This document shows, piece by piece, positions 36,189 to 48,692 of a stretch of 64,000 nucleotides of DNA (position 1 is its first letter; each line of letters starts with the position of its first letter). The notes below the pieces were generated by a model. The model worked only from the letters and a program-made list of their open reading frames with translations. It was not told the DNA's origin and did no database searches. Where the stretch lies: positions 19,685,537 through 19,749,536 of the forward strand of contig CP093829.1 of assembly GCA_033063855.1 (NCBI GenBank), in the 5' to 3' direction. The position numbers and the translations under genes were made by a program. This stretch comes from Smittia aterrima (lineage: Eukaryota > Arthropoda > Insecta > Diptera > Chironomidae).

Positions 36189-39100
36189 ATGAAGTTTAGA
36201 GTCATCGAAGTGATTCTTCTTCTTTCTTTGTGCGAACTGATCACATGTAAAGGGTGAGTCAACGGCAAATGCTGGTCAAGGTAAACCGGCACATCTACAG
36301 CTTTGTCTTTGCAGATATTTTACGATAGTCGGATCGAAGTTGCTTCGTTTTAGGAAAAATTATCATGCATCAGTAACAGCTCAAGGTTACGATGCTCCCG
36401 TAGACTTAGAAGTCGCGATAAGAAGTTCGAAGAAAGATGAAAAGATTTTTGAAGTGGTCAAGACTGTTACTCTGCTGAATGGAAAAACCCAGGAAGTTGA
36501 GTTTGATGTAAGTTTATTTAATCTTTGATCTGTTCGTCACATTACTAAATGCATTATTAAATTGCATAACATACAGCTCAAAGATCAACCGGAGGGTGAT
36601 TACAATTTAGAGGCCAAAAGCTTATCAGGAGAGAAATTCGAAAAAGTTGTCAAACTTGACATGAACGTAAAAAAACATTCAGTGTTTGTGCAAACTGACA
36701 AATCAATTTATAAACCGGCAGATAAGGTTCAGTTCAGAGTTCTTGTGTTAGATGCTGATATGAAGCCGTTGAAGAAATCAAAAGTTGAAGCTTATATTAC
36801 TGACGGAGCTCAAAATAGAGTCAAACAATTCGAAGACATTTCTTTGACGAAAGGAGTTTTCCAAAGCGAGCTTCAACTTTCTGACTCTCCAGTCTTGGGT
36901 TCGTGGATGATTCACGTGAAACTCAACGGAGAAAAAATAACTGCAAAGCAATTTGAAGTGGCTGAATATGTTTTGCCAAAGTTCGAAGTGACGATTGAAG
37001 CAAATCCTGATGCGAACTTTAAAGATGGAAAAATCAGAGCGACAGTCAAAGCAAAATACACTTTTGGAAAAATCGCAAAAGGAAATGCAACAGTGACAGC
37101 AGAAGTTGCAAAATATTATTATTGGACAGGCTATAGCAGCTCCGAACAGCCGGAAGTAAAAGTGTCAAAATCTGTCTCCGTCGATGGCAAAAAACCAGTT
37201 GAGTTTGACATCGAGGAAGAGCTGAAAATCAAAGACAAATCCTATGAGAAAACTGTGAAACTCTTTGCAACATTCACCGAAGAACTCACAGGAAAGGAGC
37301 AAAACGCAACGACAACAGTTACGATTCTCAAAACTCCTCACAAGATTGAATTTAAGAAAAGCTCAGATAAGTTTAAACCTGGACTGCCATTCAAGGTCAC
37401 AGCAATTGTGAAAGCTCACGACAAAGATGCGCCGATTACTGATTCAAAGAATCCACTGGTCTTCACTGTTAAACATTATTACGATGTCATAAGAACTTGT
37501 GAACGACGTCGGTACCATTACCGTCCAACTCCAATTAGTACATCTGATGGAGAAGCTACTACAAATGCAAATGAAGAGACAACAGTAAAGGAAACGACAA
37601 CTGAGTTTCCAATCGAGACTTACAAATGTCGAGAAGAAAAGTTTTTCGAAGAAAAGAAAGAAATTTTCTTATCAAACGGATTTGCAGAAATTGATATTGA
37701 GCTTAAAGGAAATACAACGAGAATCGACGTCACTGCGAAATATCTCGATACTGAGCAAACTTTGTATTACATTTTGAAAGCTGAAGCAGAAAGTGAACAA
37801 TACTTAAAAACAAATCTGGTCACAGAAAAGTGAGTTTGAGTGAAGAGACATCAAAACTTTAAGTTAACAAATTTATTTTACTTTCCAGACCAAAGCTCTC
37901 ACAAAATGTGAAGATTGAAGTTTTGTCCACTCACGATTTATCTCAACTCACTTTACAAATCGTTGCTAAAGGAGAAGTTGTCGTCTCTAAAGTCGTTGAT
38001 GTTCAGAACAAGAAGCAACATCAGATTGAGTTCATTCCAACTTTGTCGATGGTTCCAACTGCGAATGTGATCGTTTATTACATCACAAAAGATGGAGAAA
38101 TTATTTCTGATTCATTGAAAGTTGAATTTGAAAATGAACTTCGAAACTTTGTAAGCTTTTATATCATTTCATTGGAAACTGCTTTGGATTAGATTTTATT
38201 AAAAATGTTTTCAGATCGATATCGAACTTTCAAAAGATCAAGCAAAACCTGGAGAACAACTCGACATTTCCATTTATTCAAAGCCGAACTCGTTCGTTGG
38301 ATTACTTGGAGTTGATCAAAGTGTTTTGCTGTTGAAAAAGGGAAATGATATCGAGCAGTCGACAGTTTTCGCTGAGCTTGGTCGTTACTACAATGTCGAC
38401 AAGTATAATTCTGATTATTCCGCTGGTTACGACTTTAAATACCGAAAAGACTTCACCCCATATCAAACACTCGTGATTACGAATGCGAATGATGAATTTA
38501 GTAAGTTAAACGGCGGAAGACCTCGAATGAAAAGTAATCAACAAAATGATTTGTTTAGCTCGTCCACGCATTCCAATTTATCACGCTGAAATTATAAAGG
38601 AGATCATTTACCCTCAAGGATTTGAATTTGAATATTTTGATTATGATAATTCGGATAATTTAATGGCTCCTGCTCATGAGAATCTTGTACCTCCTGCTCA
38701 TAAGGAATCGCAAAGAAAACCTGCTACAGAATCTTTCAAGATCAGAAAAACTTTCCCAGAAACTTTCTTGTTCGACACTTTCGACTTCAATTCAACGTAA
38801 AAAATATTTAATTCTTTATTTCAACAAGAAACTATGTAATTTTTTTTATCTTCCAGCACATCGAATGCTTCTCTTTCAAAGAAAGTTCCTGACACGATCA
38901 CTTCATGGATTATCACAGGATTCTCGATCGATCCACTCACTGGCTTAGGATTGACAAGGCAACCATCGAAGTTCACAGTTTTCCAACCTTTCTTCGTTTC
39001 AACGAATCTTCCTTACTCGATCAAACGTGGCGAAGTTGTCTCGATTCCAATCGTTGTCTTCAATTATTTGGACAGCGACCAAGAAGCTGAAGTAACTTTC

Positions 39101-41210
39101 TTCAATTCTGATGGAGAGTTTGAGTTTGCTGACGTGAAGGAAGATGGAAGTCCAGCAAGACGTAAAAGAGCTTTAGAGACTCAACGAAAGAAGAAAATTC
39201 TCGTGAAGTCTCAAAGCGGAACTTCAGTTCCATTTATGATTCGTCCACTTAAAGTTGGTTACATCACAATCAAAGTTGTTGCTACTTCAAATGTTGCTGG
39301 CGATGGAGTCGAAAGACAATTGATCGTTGAGCCTGAAGGAGTGACGCAATACATGAACAAAGCTGTCTTCATTGATCTCAGAAACAATCCAGAGTTCAAG
39401 TCAAACATCAGCATCACGATTCCAAAGAATGCAGTTCCAGACTCAACCAAGATTGAAGCTTCTGCCATTGGTGACATCTTAGGACCATCAATCGAGAACT
39501 TGGACAAATTGATGTGAGTTCTGAGCGATTTACGTTTCGTGAACTTAATTTAATTCTTTTGTTTAGTAAACTTCCTTATGGCTGCGGAGAGCAGAACATG
39601 TTGAACTTTGTTCCAAACATTGTCGTTTTGGATTATTTGACAACTCTCAATAAATTGACTCCAGAAATTGAATCGAAGGCGAAGAAGTACATGGAATCGG
39701 GTTATCAACGTGAATTGACTTACAAACACGAAGATGGATCATACAGCGCTTTCGGTAAAAGTGACAAATCAGGAAGCACTTGGCTGACAGCTTTCGTCGC
39801 CAAGTCATTCCGGCAAGCAGCCAAATACATTTTGGTCGACGAAGAGATCATCAAGCAAGCTCTCGAGTTTCTCTCAACAGTGCAAACAGCGAATGGAAGT
39901 TTCCCAGAAGTTGGACACGTCTCTCACAAAGACATGCAAGGAGGATCAGCAAATGGAATAGCTTTGACTGCTTACACTCTGATCACTTTCCTTGAGAATC
40001 AAGACAAGAACAAAACTTATCAAAACACAATTGACAAAGCTTTGGATTTCATTGTCAAACATTTTGATACTCTTGAAGACAATTACTCTCTTGCGATCGC
40101 TTCGTATGCTTTGCAGTTAGCTAAACAAACCTCGAAAGATTCTTTCTTGGCAAAACTTGAAGTGAAATCTGAGAACAAGAATGGAATGATGTATTGGGAG
40201 AAACCTGTTGCCAAGGCTGATGAGGACAATCCTTGGAGTTATCGACCAAACGCTGTCAATGTTGAAATGTCAGCTTATGCTCTTCAAGCTTTCGTCGAAA
40301 CTGGTCGTGATACTGAATCCGTTCCAATCATGAAATGGCTTGTGACTCAACGTAACGAGAACGGAGGATTCCAATCGACTCAAGACACAGTCGTTGGACT
40401 TCAAGCTCTCTCGAAATTGGCGACGAAGATTTATGTTCCGAATAGCAAAATCGACATGACAATTAAGCACAGCGGCGATTCAACGACGAACCTCAACGTT
40501 AACGAGAAGAACGCTTTGATTCTTCAGAAACACGAACTGCCGGCAACTGCAACTGATTTTGAAGTCACAGCTAAAGGGCGAGGCTTCAGCATTCTTCAAA
40601 TCTCGTACAAGTATAACTTGAGAAACGAAGGAGAATGGCCACGGTTTACTCTTGAGCCAGTCGTCAACAAAGATTCGAACAAAGATTTCTTGCATCTCAC
40701 AGTTTGTACAAGTTTCGTTGCTGATGCCACGACTGACAAATCAAACATGGCAGTGATGGAACTTGCTTTCCCAAGCGGTTACACTTTCGATACTGACACT
40801 TTGCCTGAGTTGAAAGCTTCTGAGAACGTTAAGGTAAAAGTTTAGACTTTTAAACTTTCAAAACTAATTTTCATCGTTTTCTAGAAAATTGAGACGAAGG
40901 AAAGCGAAACAATCGTTGTTATCTACTTCGACGATGTTGGAACGAAGAAACTTTGTCCAGAGTTCAAAGCATATCGAACTCACAGCGTCGCATTGCAGAA
41001 ACCAGCTCCAGTGATCGTCTACGATTATTACGACAGTTGTAAGTTCAGACTGAGAAGAAAATGTTTCAACGAAATAATTTATTTTCTCATTTAACAGCTC
41101 GACGAGCCAGAAGCTTCTATAATCCACCAGAAATCTCTTTGTGCGATATTTGCAACGGAGCCGAAGAATGCAAACAAGATTGCGAACAATCAGAGATCAA
41201 TATTGTCTGA
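36189..41210 (+). CDS. TEP-7: secreted thioester-containing protein
   Basis: Intact TEP of 1495 residues. Exons: 36189-36253, 36315-36507, 36577-37829, 37889-38150, 38215-38500, 38559-38796, 38857-39513, 39567-40833, 40885-41038, 41098-41210 (sum 4488 bp). Thioester Cys about residue 991. Exon 6 is the shortest of the tandem set (238 bp) and differs from its sisters up to the shared FPETFLF end. The loop at 37498-37629 resembles TEP-3 at its start (ERRRYHYR) but then diverges. The last tandem copy, it ends tail to tail with TEP-8; only 236 bp separate the stop codons, so the two 3' ends may overlap in transcription. Confidence 0.95.
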
Positions 41211-41372
41211 AATATTTGAATCAAATATTTATTTTAAAATTCAAAAAAAAACCTTTTAATAAGTAAAATTAGAATCTATTGTTTTCTTCAATTTAAATTT
41301 TTTTTTTCAACAATTTTTTCTAAAAGTATAAAACACCGAAATTTCATTAAAAAGTTAAAATTTCCTTAAACT

Positions 41373-41382
41373 TTTATTTATT
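41373..41382 (-). terminator. Polyadenylation signals of TEP-8
   Basis: Two overlapping AATAAA sites on the minus strand, about 65 bp after the TEP-8 stop, inside the 236-bp tail-to-tail gap with TEP-7. Confidence 0.6.
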
Positions 41383-41446
41383 AGATAGATTTTTTTACAA
41401 GTTTTTCTTTTGTTAATTAATTTTTCTCAAATTTTACTGGAACATT

Positions 41447-44400
41447 TTACCAGAGATTACAAATTTTTGTTATGGCAAAAACAACCAAAATGGTTACTGG
41501 ACTAGAAAGTTTGTTAGATTGGCCTTTGCCGTTCTCTTTGCTTTCAGAATCGGCTTGGACTTTCTCCGATCGCTCTGAGATTCGTTTCTGTGCGAGGACT
41601 TTGCAAGCTTCACCACAATCATCTCCATCACAAATGTCGCAGAGATCAGACTGCTTTGCTTTATAGAACTGAGTAGCACGACGAGCTGGTGAGACAGAAA
41701 AATAAAAATCAATTTCAAATCTGTTGAAAGTTTGACTTACAATTGTCATAGTAATCGTAGATGATAACTGGAGCCGGCTTTTGCTTTGCAACTTTGTGAG
41801 TTCGGAATGCTTTGAAGACTGGACAGATTTCTTTGTTGTCCATGTTGTCGAAGTAAACGACAACGACTGTGTCTCCGTCTTTCGTCTCAACTCTCTGAAA
41901 TATAAGTTTTTAACAAAATTCTTTAAAATTAATTTAATTCAAACGTTACCTTAACTTTCTCAGTTGATCTCAAGAACGGAATTGTCTCTGAATCAAAAGT
42001 GAATCCACTTGGGAATGAAACTTCCATCACTGCCATGTTCGATTTGTCGCTCAAATCATCAGGAACAAAACTTGTGCAAACAGTCAAATGCAAGAAGTCT
42101 TTTGTAGAGAGTCGATTGACTTGAGGATCGAGAACGAATCGTGGCCAAGCTCCTGTCACGTTCATGTTGTATTTGTAGGAAAGTTGAAGAATGCTGAAAC
42201 CTCTTCCAGTTGCTGACACTTCAATGTCGCGCGTTGTTGGAGGAAGTTCATACTTTTGAAGAACCAAAGCGTTGCCTTCATTGACATTTAGGTTCGCAGC
42301 TGTTTCTTCGTTGTACTTCAAGTTAATGTCAACTTTGCTATTAGGAACGTAGATTCTGGTTGCAAGTTTAGAGAGAGCTTGAAGTCCAACGACTGTGTCT
42401 TGAGTTGATTGGAAACCTCCGTTCTCGTTACGTTGACCAACGAGCCATTTCATGATTGGAACAGCGTCGCTTTCTAATCCACCTTCGACGAAACCTTGAA
42501 GTGCGTACGAAGACATTTCAACGTTGACTGAATTTGGTTGACTGTTCCATGGACTTTTTTCGTCAGACAGAGCGACTTTCTTTTCCCAATGCTTCATGCC
42601 GTCCTTGTTCTCAGATTTTGTATCAAGTTTTGCAAGGAAAGAATCTTTTGCGCTGTGCTTAGCGAGTTGAAGAGCATAAGTTGCGATTGCGAGTGAGTAA
42701 TTGTCGTCGAGACTATTGAAGCTTCTTACAATGTAATCTAAAGCTTTGTTGATTGTGTTTTGGTATTGAGGAACGAGTTTTTGATTCTCAAGGAACGTGA
42801 TCAAAGTGTAAGCAGTCAGAGCAATTCCATTTGCTGATCCTCCTTGCATATCTTTGTGAGAAATGTGTCCGACTTCTGGGAAGCTTCCGTTTTGCGATTG
42901 AACGTTGGCGAGGAAGTCGAGAGCTTGTTTGATGATCTCTTCGTCGACCATAATGTATTTGGCTGCTTGTCGGAATGACTTGGCAACGAAAGCTGTCAAC
43001 CAAGTGCTTCCTGATTCATCGTTTTTGCCGAAAGCGCTGTAAGAGCCATCATCGTGTTTATAGCTAAGTTCTCTTTGATAACCAGATTCCATAAACTTCT
43101 TTGCCTTTGAATCGATTTCTGGAGTCAATTTGTTGAGAGTTGTCAAATAATCCAAAACGACAATGTTTGGAACAAAGTTCAACATGTTCTGCTCTCCGCA
43201 GCCATAAGGAAGTTTACTAAACAAAAGAATGAAATGAAGTTCACGAAATGTAAATTATTCAGAACTCACATCAATTTGTCCAAGTTCTCGATTGATGGTC
43301 CTAAGATGTCACCAATGGCTGACGCTTCAATCTTCGTTGAGTCTGGAACTGCATTCTTTGGAATCGTGATGCTGATGTTTGACTTGAACTCTGGATTGTT
43401 TCTGAGATCGATGAAGACAGCTTTGTTCATGTATTGCGTGACTCCTTCAGGCTCAACGATCAATTGTCTCTCGACTCCATCGCCAGCAACATTTGAATTA
43501 GCAACAATTTTGATTGTGATGTGACCAACTTTCAGTGGACGAATCATAAACGAAACTGCTGTTCCGCTCTGAGATTTGATGACAATGTTCTTCTTCCTTT
43601 GAGTCTCTGTCGCTCGTTTTCGTCGAACTTTATTTTCTTCTTCATCAGACTCAGCAAATTCAAACTCTCCTTCATTATTAAACAAAGTCACATCAGCTCT
43701 CAGATCACCAACCAAATAATTGAAGACGACGACAGGAATGGCCACAACTTCTCCTCTTTTGATCGAGTAAGGAAGATTCGTTGAGACGAAGAAAGGTTGG
43801 AAAACATTAAACTTTGTTGGCTGTCTTGTCAATCCTAAGCCAGTGATTGGATCGACGGAGAATCCTGTGATAATCCATGAAGTGATCGTGTCAGGAACCT
43901 TTTTCGTCAAAGTCGTTCTTCCTTCAAATCTGTCACAAAATAAAATGCTTCATTAGTTTATTTCAAGTTCATCTCTTTGCTTCATGCAATTTCAATCCCT
44001 TCAGTTTAGTTAGTGACAAGTTTGTTAATTCCTCAACCAAAAAGTATGAAGAAGTGTTTAGAAGAGTTTCATGTTATTTCACAGCTAACCGTCACCTAAT
44101 CAACAAAGGAACATTACATACCCAGACGAGAATGAGCTTTCAAACCAAGTGTTCGCAATTTCATGCTTTAAATGAATTCGAGGATTCTCCCATCGCGGTT
44201 TAGGGATGCGACTGAATGCATAAGGACCAGCTAATGGAGGTTTCGTGTGATATCTGAATGCGTTTGGTGGACCAATGTCAGTGCGAATTGTCGAGAATTG
44301 CGATTCAAAATTCTTGTTTGAGATCTCATTCTGTGATAAACTGATTGGACCTGAAATATGATTCAAAGGATTCGGAAATGTTAGGAAGGGAAATGTGTGA

Positions 44401-47400
44401 AAATATATTTGAGGAAAACGACAAAGAGTGGACAGATCAATCAAATGCGAATATCGAAGCTAAAGCTACCAACGAGAGAATCATAAAAATAAAGTTCTAG
44501 ACAGATTGCGATGAAGATAAAGGTTCAAGAAAATAAAATTCGTGCAAAAGAGAAACATCGAAGTTAAATTATTTTTGCAAACATTTACTCGAGTTCGTCT
44601 GCTTCAATCAGATCGAAGAACCAAGTCTCCGGGAAATTCTTTCGAGTCTTCACTTCTTGACTGTCAATATTGATGCTGATCGAGCTTTTATGTGATTGAA
44701 TCGATAATCGTCTTCCTTTATTTCGAAATTGGATTCGACGTTTTTCTTGAAAATTAAAAACATTAGTCTCATGCTTTGTTTAACATAATTTTAAACGAAG
44801 AAAAATTCCAATTGTGCATGAAACTAAACTATTCATTCTCCCCAAAAAGATTCAACTCAAGCTTCACGTACTCTTCGAAATCATCAAAAATCCAAGACTC
44901 TGGGAACGAAGAACGAATTGGTGGCTCATTGGATGGCTCAATTTCTTTTGATTTTGGTTTTGATCCTTTCACTGTCTTCCTTCTAAGCACCGGAACAACA
45001 ACAGAATGCGCTTGTATTTGAGAATATTTTGCTGAAGGAATTAATTTTAAAGAAATTGAAGAAGTCATCAAAAAAGAAAGTGATGGGAAGACATTGAAAT
45101 CTTGTCAGTTTAAATTTACATGCAAAGATAGAGATCAAACTACTGAGAGCATAGAGATATCCCATTAAACACGAAAAGAATCGACGCTCTTTAGCGTACC
45201 CATCAAATAATTCCCAAATCCAAGTCTCTCGGAAATCTTTTCTGATCGCGGGCGCTGAGTGATTATCTTCATCTGCAGAACTAGAAAAAGAATCGACTCG
45301 GTCGATTGATTCTTCTTCTGCTACTGCTAAATTATCGTCATAATTGTACACTTCGTCCTTCTCTGGTGAATAATAAATTTCCTCTGGACAAAAGGTTGAA
45401 GTACAAAATATTCGAACAAGACTTTCAAAAGCACACAAAAAAATTATTGCAGCAACAACTTACGAATTTCTTCTTTCGCGTTTGTGATGATTACAGCTCC
45501 TGAGTTTTCAAAATCGTTATAAATTCCGCTGTAATCGCTGTAGAATCGACGATGCCATCTTGTCCTCTCGTTGTACTTTCCAAGCTCTTCAAACACTGTC
45601 GACTTCTCGATATCGTTTCCTTTCTTCAGAAGCAAAACGCTCTGATCAACTCCAAGTAATCCAACGTAGGAGTTTGGTTTTGTGTTTACTGTGATCGTCA
45701 CTTGATCTCCAGGCTTTCCTTGATCCGATGAGAGATCAACATTGATCTTAAAGAAATTAAACAGTTAAATTACTTTAATTCCATTTGCGAAAGGAGAACT
45801 CACGAAATTCTGCAACTCATCATCGAACTCAATCTTCAGTTGGTCAGAAATTATTTCTCCATCATCTCTGATGTAATAAACGATGACATTAGCTTTCGGA
45901 ACCATCGCGAAAGAAGCCAAAAATCTGAAGTTGAAGTTTCTCGAGTTTGGTACTTGAAGAGTTCTCGAGATGATGACATCGCCACGTCCCATGACTTGAT
46001 AAGTTAATTGATTAATTTCTTCCGTTGCCATGACATCGATGGACACTTCTTGGTTGATCGTGGGCCTGAAAATTGCGCAATATTTTAATTGTTCAATGTC
46101 TCATTTCCATTTCCTTACTTGTCAGTAACAATTCTCGCTTGAATGTATTGATCGCTGTGCGACTTTGCACGAGAAATGTATCCCAATTGAAACTCTGAGT
46201 CCAAATATTTCGCCTATGAATAAATCAGATTAGATTTACATAATTCTGTCAATTAAGACTTTAACAAACAAACCTTGATTGAAAGGTAAGAAGTGTTGAC
46301 GGGAATTACAATTTTAATGCTTGCCATTCCGTGTTCATCGAGGTAGTAATCGGTTGAGGTTCCGTTGTCTTCTTGGACTGAGTAGGAGGTAAAGATTTTA
46401 ACGGGATTCACTTTATCGATCAAGGGAGATCCGTCGTAATATTTAACTTTAACATCGACGCTGTAAGGAAGTCCAGGTTTGAAGTCGTCAGACTCTTTCT
46501 TCAACTCCATGTCATATTTGAATTTGTGGATTGTGATTTGAGTTGATCCATTCTGACTTCGTCCTGTTAACTCTTCCTCAAAGATAGCTTCGATGTTCAC
46601 GTATCGTTCATAATCTCCTTCGATCTTCAACTCAGATCTGACATCAAACTCAACTGATCCCTTGCCATCGACTTGAACAACCTTGCGAACGATATTGTCT
46701 TGAATGAATGGCTGAACAGCTCCAAGCCAAAGCACCGGATAAGCTGAGATTGTCGCTTGTCCTTTCACTGGTTTGCCGTAAGTGTATTTAGCTCTGACTG
46801 TCGCACGAATCTTCCCGTCCTTGAACGTTACGTGTGGGTCGGAATCAACAATAACTTCATACTTTGGCAAAACATATTCAGCGACTTCAAAACTTTTCGT
46901 TATTTCGTCTTCATTGTTAAGCTTCACGTGAATCATCCAATTGCCCATGACGGGTGAGTCAGAGAGCTGCAATTCGTTTTGATAAACACCTTTAACTAAC
47001 TTCACATCCGAGTACTGCTTAACGCGATTAGTTCCACCATCAGTGATGAAAATTTTGATGTCAGAAGCCGGGAAAGGTTTTGTGTTGGAATCCAAAACGA
47101 GAGCACGGAACTGAACCTTATCGCCTGGCTTGTAGATTGATTTGTCTGTTTGAACAAACACAGAAAACTTTTTCGTGTTCAAATTCAAATCGACACTTCG
47201 CTCAAATGAGGCTCCGGTGAGACTCTTTACGTCAAGTTTGTAGTCGCCGGTTTTAATGTTTCTCAGCTGAAAGACAGAAAGTTTATTCAATCAATTTGCA
47301 TCAAGTGAAAATAAACGTTTTTATGTTTGAAAGAAAGGTCAAGTTCAAGTTGCGTAATCGTTATCACGATTGTTTACTCACATCAAACACGAGAGTCTGA

Positions 47401-48184
47401 GTCTGATCGTTTGTAAGTGTCACTTCTTTTGACTGGACATAGACACGACCGTCGTCTTCTGTTCCATTGATGCTAACTGTGTATTGAGTCGGCTCTTTGT
47501 ATCCTTGACTCATCACAGATAAATGATACTCAGTGTCAGGTCTTATCACTTTTGATCCAACCATCGTGAAATAACTAAAGATGAGAATGTAAACAATTCA
47601 ATTAAATCCGGGAAATCTCTTATCTCAACTAAATTAATCGAAATTGAAGTCGTAAAAATGATTAACATGCAAAATTGTGTTCTCATGCAAATGACAAATA
47701 ATTCTTCGAACTCGTTAAGAACACGTCAGAGCTTTAGCGAGCAGCTGGAAAATCCAAACTGTAAAATTTTTGTCATCAAGAATTTTTGCGTTACAAACGT
47801 CGTTTGCCGTGATTTGTGTTCACAGCTCCATAAAATCTCGACCAAGAATTTAAGATTCATTGAGATACAAGTGAGGCATTTAATGTCTCTCGGAATCTCC
47901 GCCAACGCAAACAATGACGTGATCTTGATTGTTGTCACACTCCGCGAAATAAATTCGCTTCGCTCTCCTTCGCTCTTCATTTGTTTGCGTGATATTTTCT
48001 TACTGCGATGACCATAAACGGAGATCAACACCATCAACAGTGGCACTTTAAACTTTGCATCAGGTCTTTCACTTGACGATTTGTCAGCAACCGGAAGTAA
48101 ATTTGGAGATTCAACTCACCCAGCACACTGCACATGATGCAAGATAGTGGCAATTGCTGCCAAAAATAAGATGCAGCGCGACAT
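41447..48184 (-). CDS. TEP-8: GPI-anchored-type TEP with four alternative bait exons
   Basis: Exons: 48120-48184 (signal peptide MSRCILFLAAIATIL), 47382-47574, 46274-47266, 46119-46213, 45804-46065, 45464-45746, one of four exon-6 versions (A 45200-45383, B 44872-45031, C 44589-44745, D 44122-44350), 43270-43929, 41950-43216, 41741-41894, 41447-41685. Each choice gives an exact multiple of three: 1464, 1456, 1455 or 1479 residues. Thioester GCGEQ at 43189-43203 with its SHKDM His. It lacks the Thr-rich loop of the tandem copies. The last exon is 126 bp longer than theirs: after CDIC and CGEAC comes a polar spacer and a hydrophobic tail ending VTILVVFAITKICNLW, as in GPI-anchored proteins. Drosophila Tep2 is known to have alternative exons in this place, so TEP-8 may be its counterpart; orthology is inferred. 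Confidence 0.93.
44122..44350 (-). other. TEP-8 alternative exon 6D
   Basis: 229 bp, acceptor ATTTCAG, donor GTATGT. Enters in phase 1 and leaves in phase 2, as do the other three. Pro-rich; ends IANTWFESSFSSG, so the FPE of the FPETW motif is replaced by ANTW. It is the last version before the common exon 7. Confidence 0.85.
44589..44745 (-). other. TEP-8 alternative exon 6C
   Basis: 157 bp, acceptor TTTTCAAG (weaker, A before AG), donor GTAAAT. Arg/Ser-rich, ending NFPETWFFDLIEADELE. Same phases as its sisters. Confidence 0.82.
44872..45031 (-). other. TEP-8 alternative exon 6B
   Basis: 160 bp, acceptor CCTTCAG, donor GTACGT. Basic in the middle (LRRKTVKGSKPKSKE), ending FPESWIFDDFEE. Same phases. 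Confidence 0.86.
45200..45383 (-). other. TEP-8 alternative exon 6A
   Basis: 184 bp, acceptor TTGTCCAG, donor GTACGC. Acidic and Tyr-rich, ending FRETWIWELFDG. It is the first version after exon 5. Same phases. Confidence 0.86.
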
Positions 48185-48692
48185 TTTGCGTCGCTCTAGT
48201 GAAATTGCACAACAAACAATAACTAACACAGATGAAGAAATCACTTGCGAAAATGAAAATAAATCCGGAGATGTTGCGCGCGCGAGAAGTAAAACGCGAA
48301 TGAAGGTGAGGAGAAGTGAGACAACGAATATAAATGTTTGTGTTTCTCTCCGCGGTTGCATTGATTTTGTTTCTAAATTGTTTCACTCGATTGCGCTCGC
48401 TCTCTTGCTTGAGCTTTCAGAGCAAAAGCTCCGAAGTGGAAACATCGTTTGGCGAACAGAAAAATCTTTAGACGAAAGATTTGAATGATGGAGCAAGCTT
48501 TATAGAAAACTCATTGAAGACAAATTGAAATCGTCTGGAAATATTTAGTAAAAGAATATAACACTCTCATTTTCAATTCAATTTATTTCAGTTTTAATTC
48601 AAATATTTCTTGTCGCGGTTAAGCTTGATGACATTTCATGTGTTTTTTCATATCCAGCAATTTTTTCATTTCATGATTGCAGTTCGGGCATT
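48185..48692. other. TEP-8 upstream region and zinc-finger array edge
   Basis: Contains the presumed TEP-8 promoter (minus strand, from 48185 upward), in which I found no clear TATA, FOXO or kappaB site, and a run CGCGCGCG near 48277. From about 48598 the sequence is the 3' end of the first zinc-finger unit, including the remains of its last finger (see ZF-1). Confidence 0.5.

Noticed and set aside
44122..45383. Exons 6A-6D as four consecutive constitutive exons
   Set aside because: Each is 1 mod 3 with identical phases, so joining any two shifts the frame, and all four occupy the place of one exon in the sister genes.
47658..48488. Short frames in TEP-8 intron 1 and upstream
   Set aside because: No conserved motif, overlap with the intron and signal-peptide exon, and no paralog in the window.
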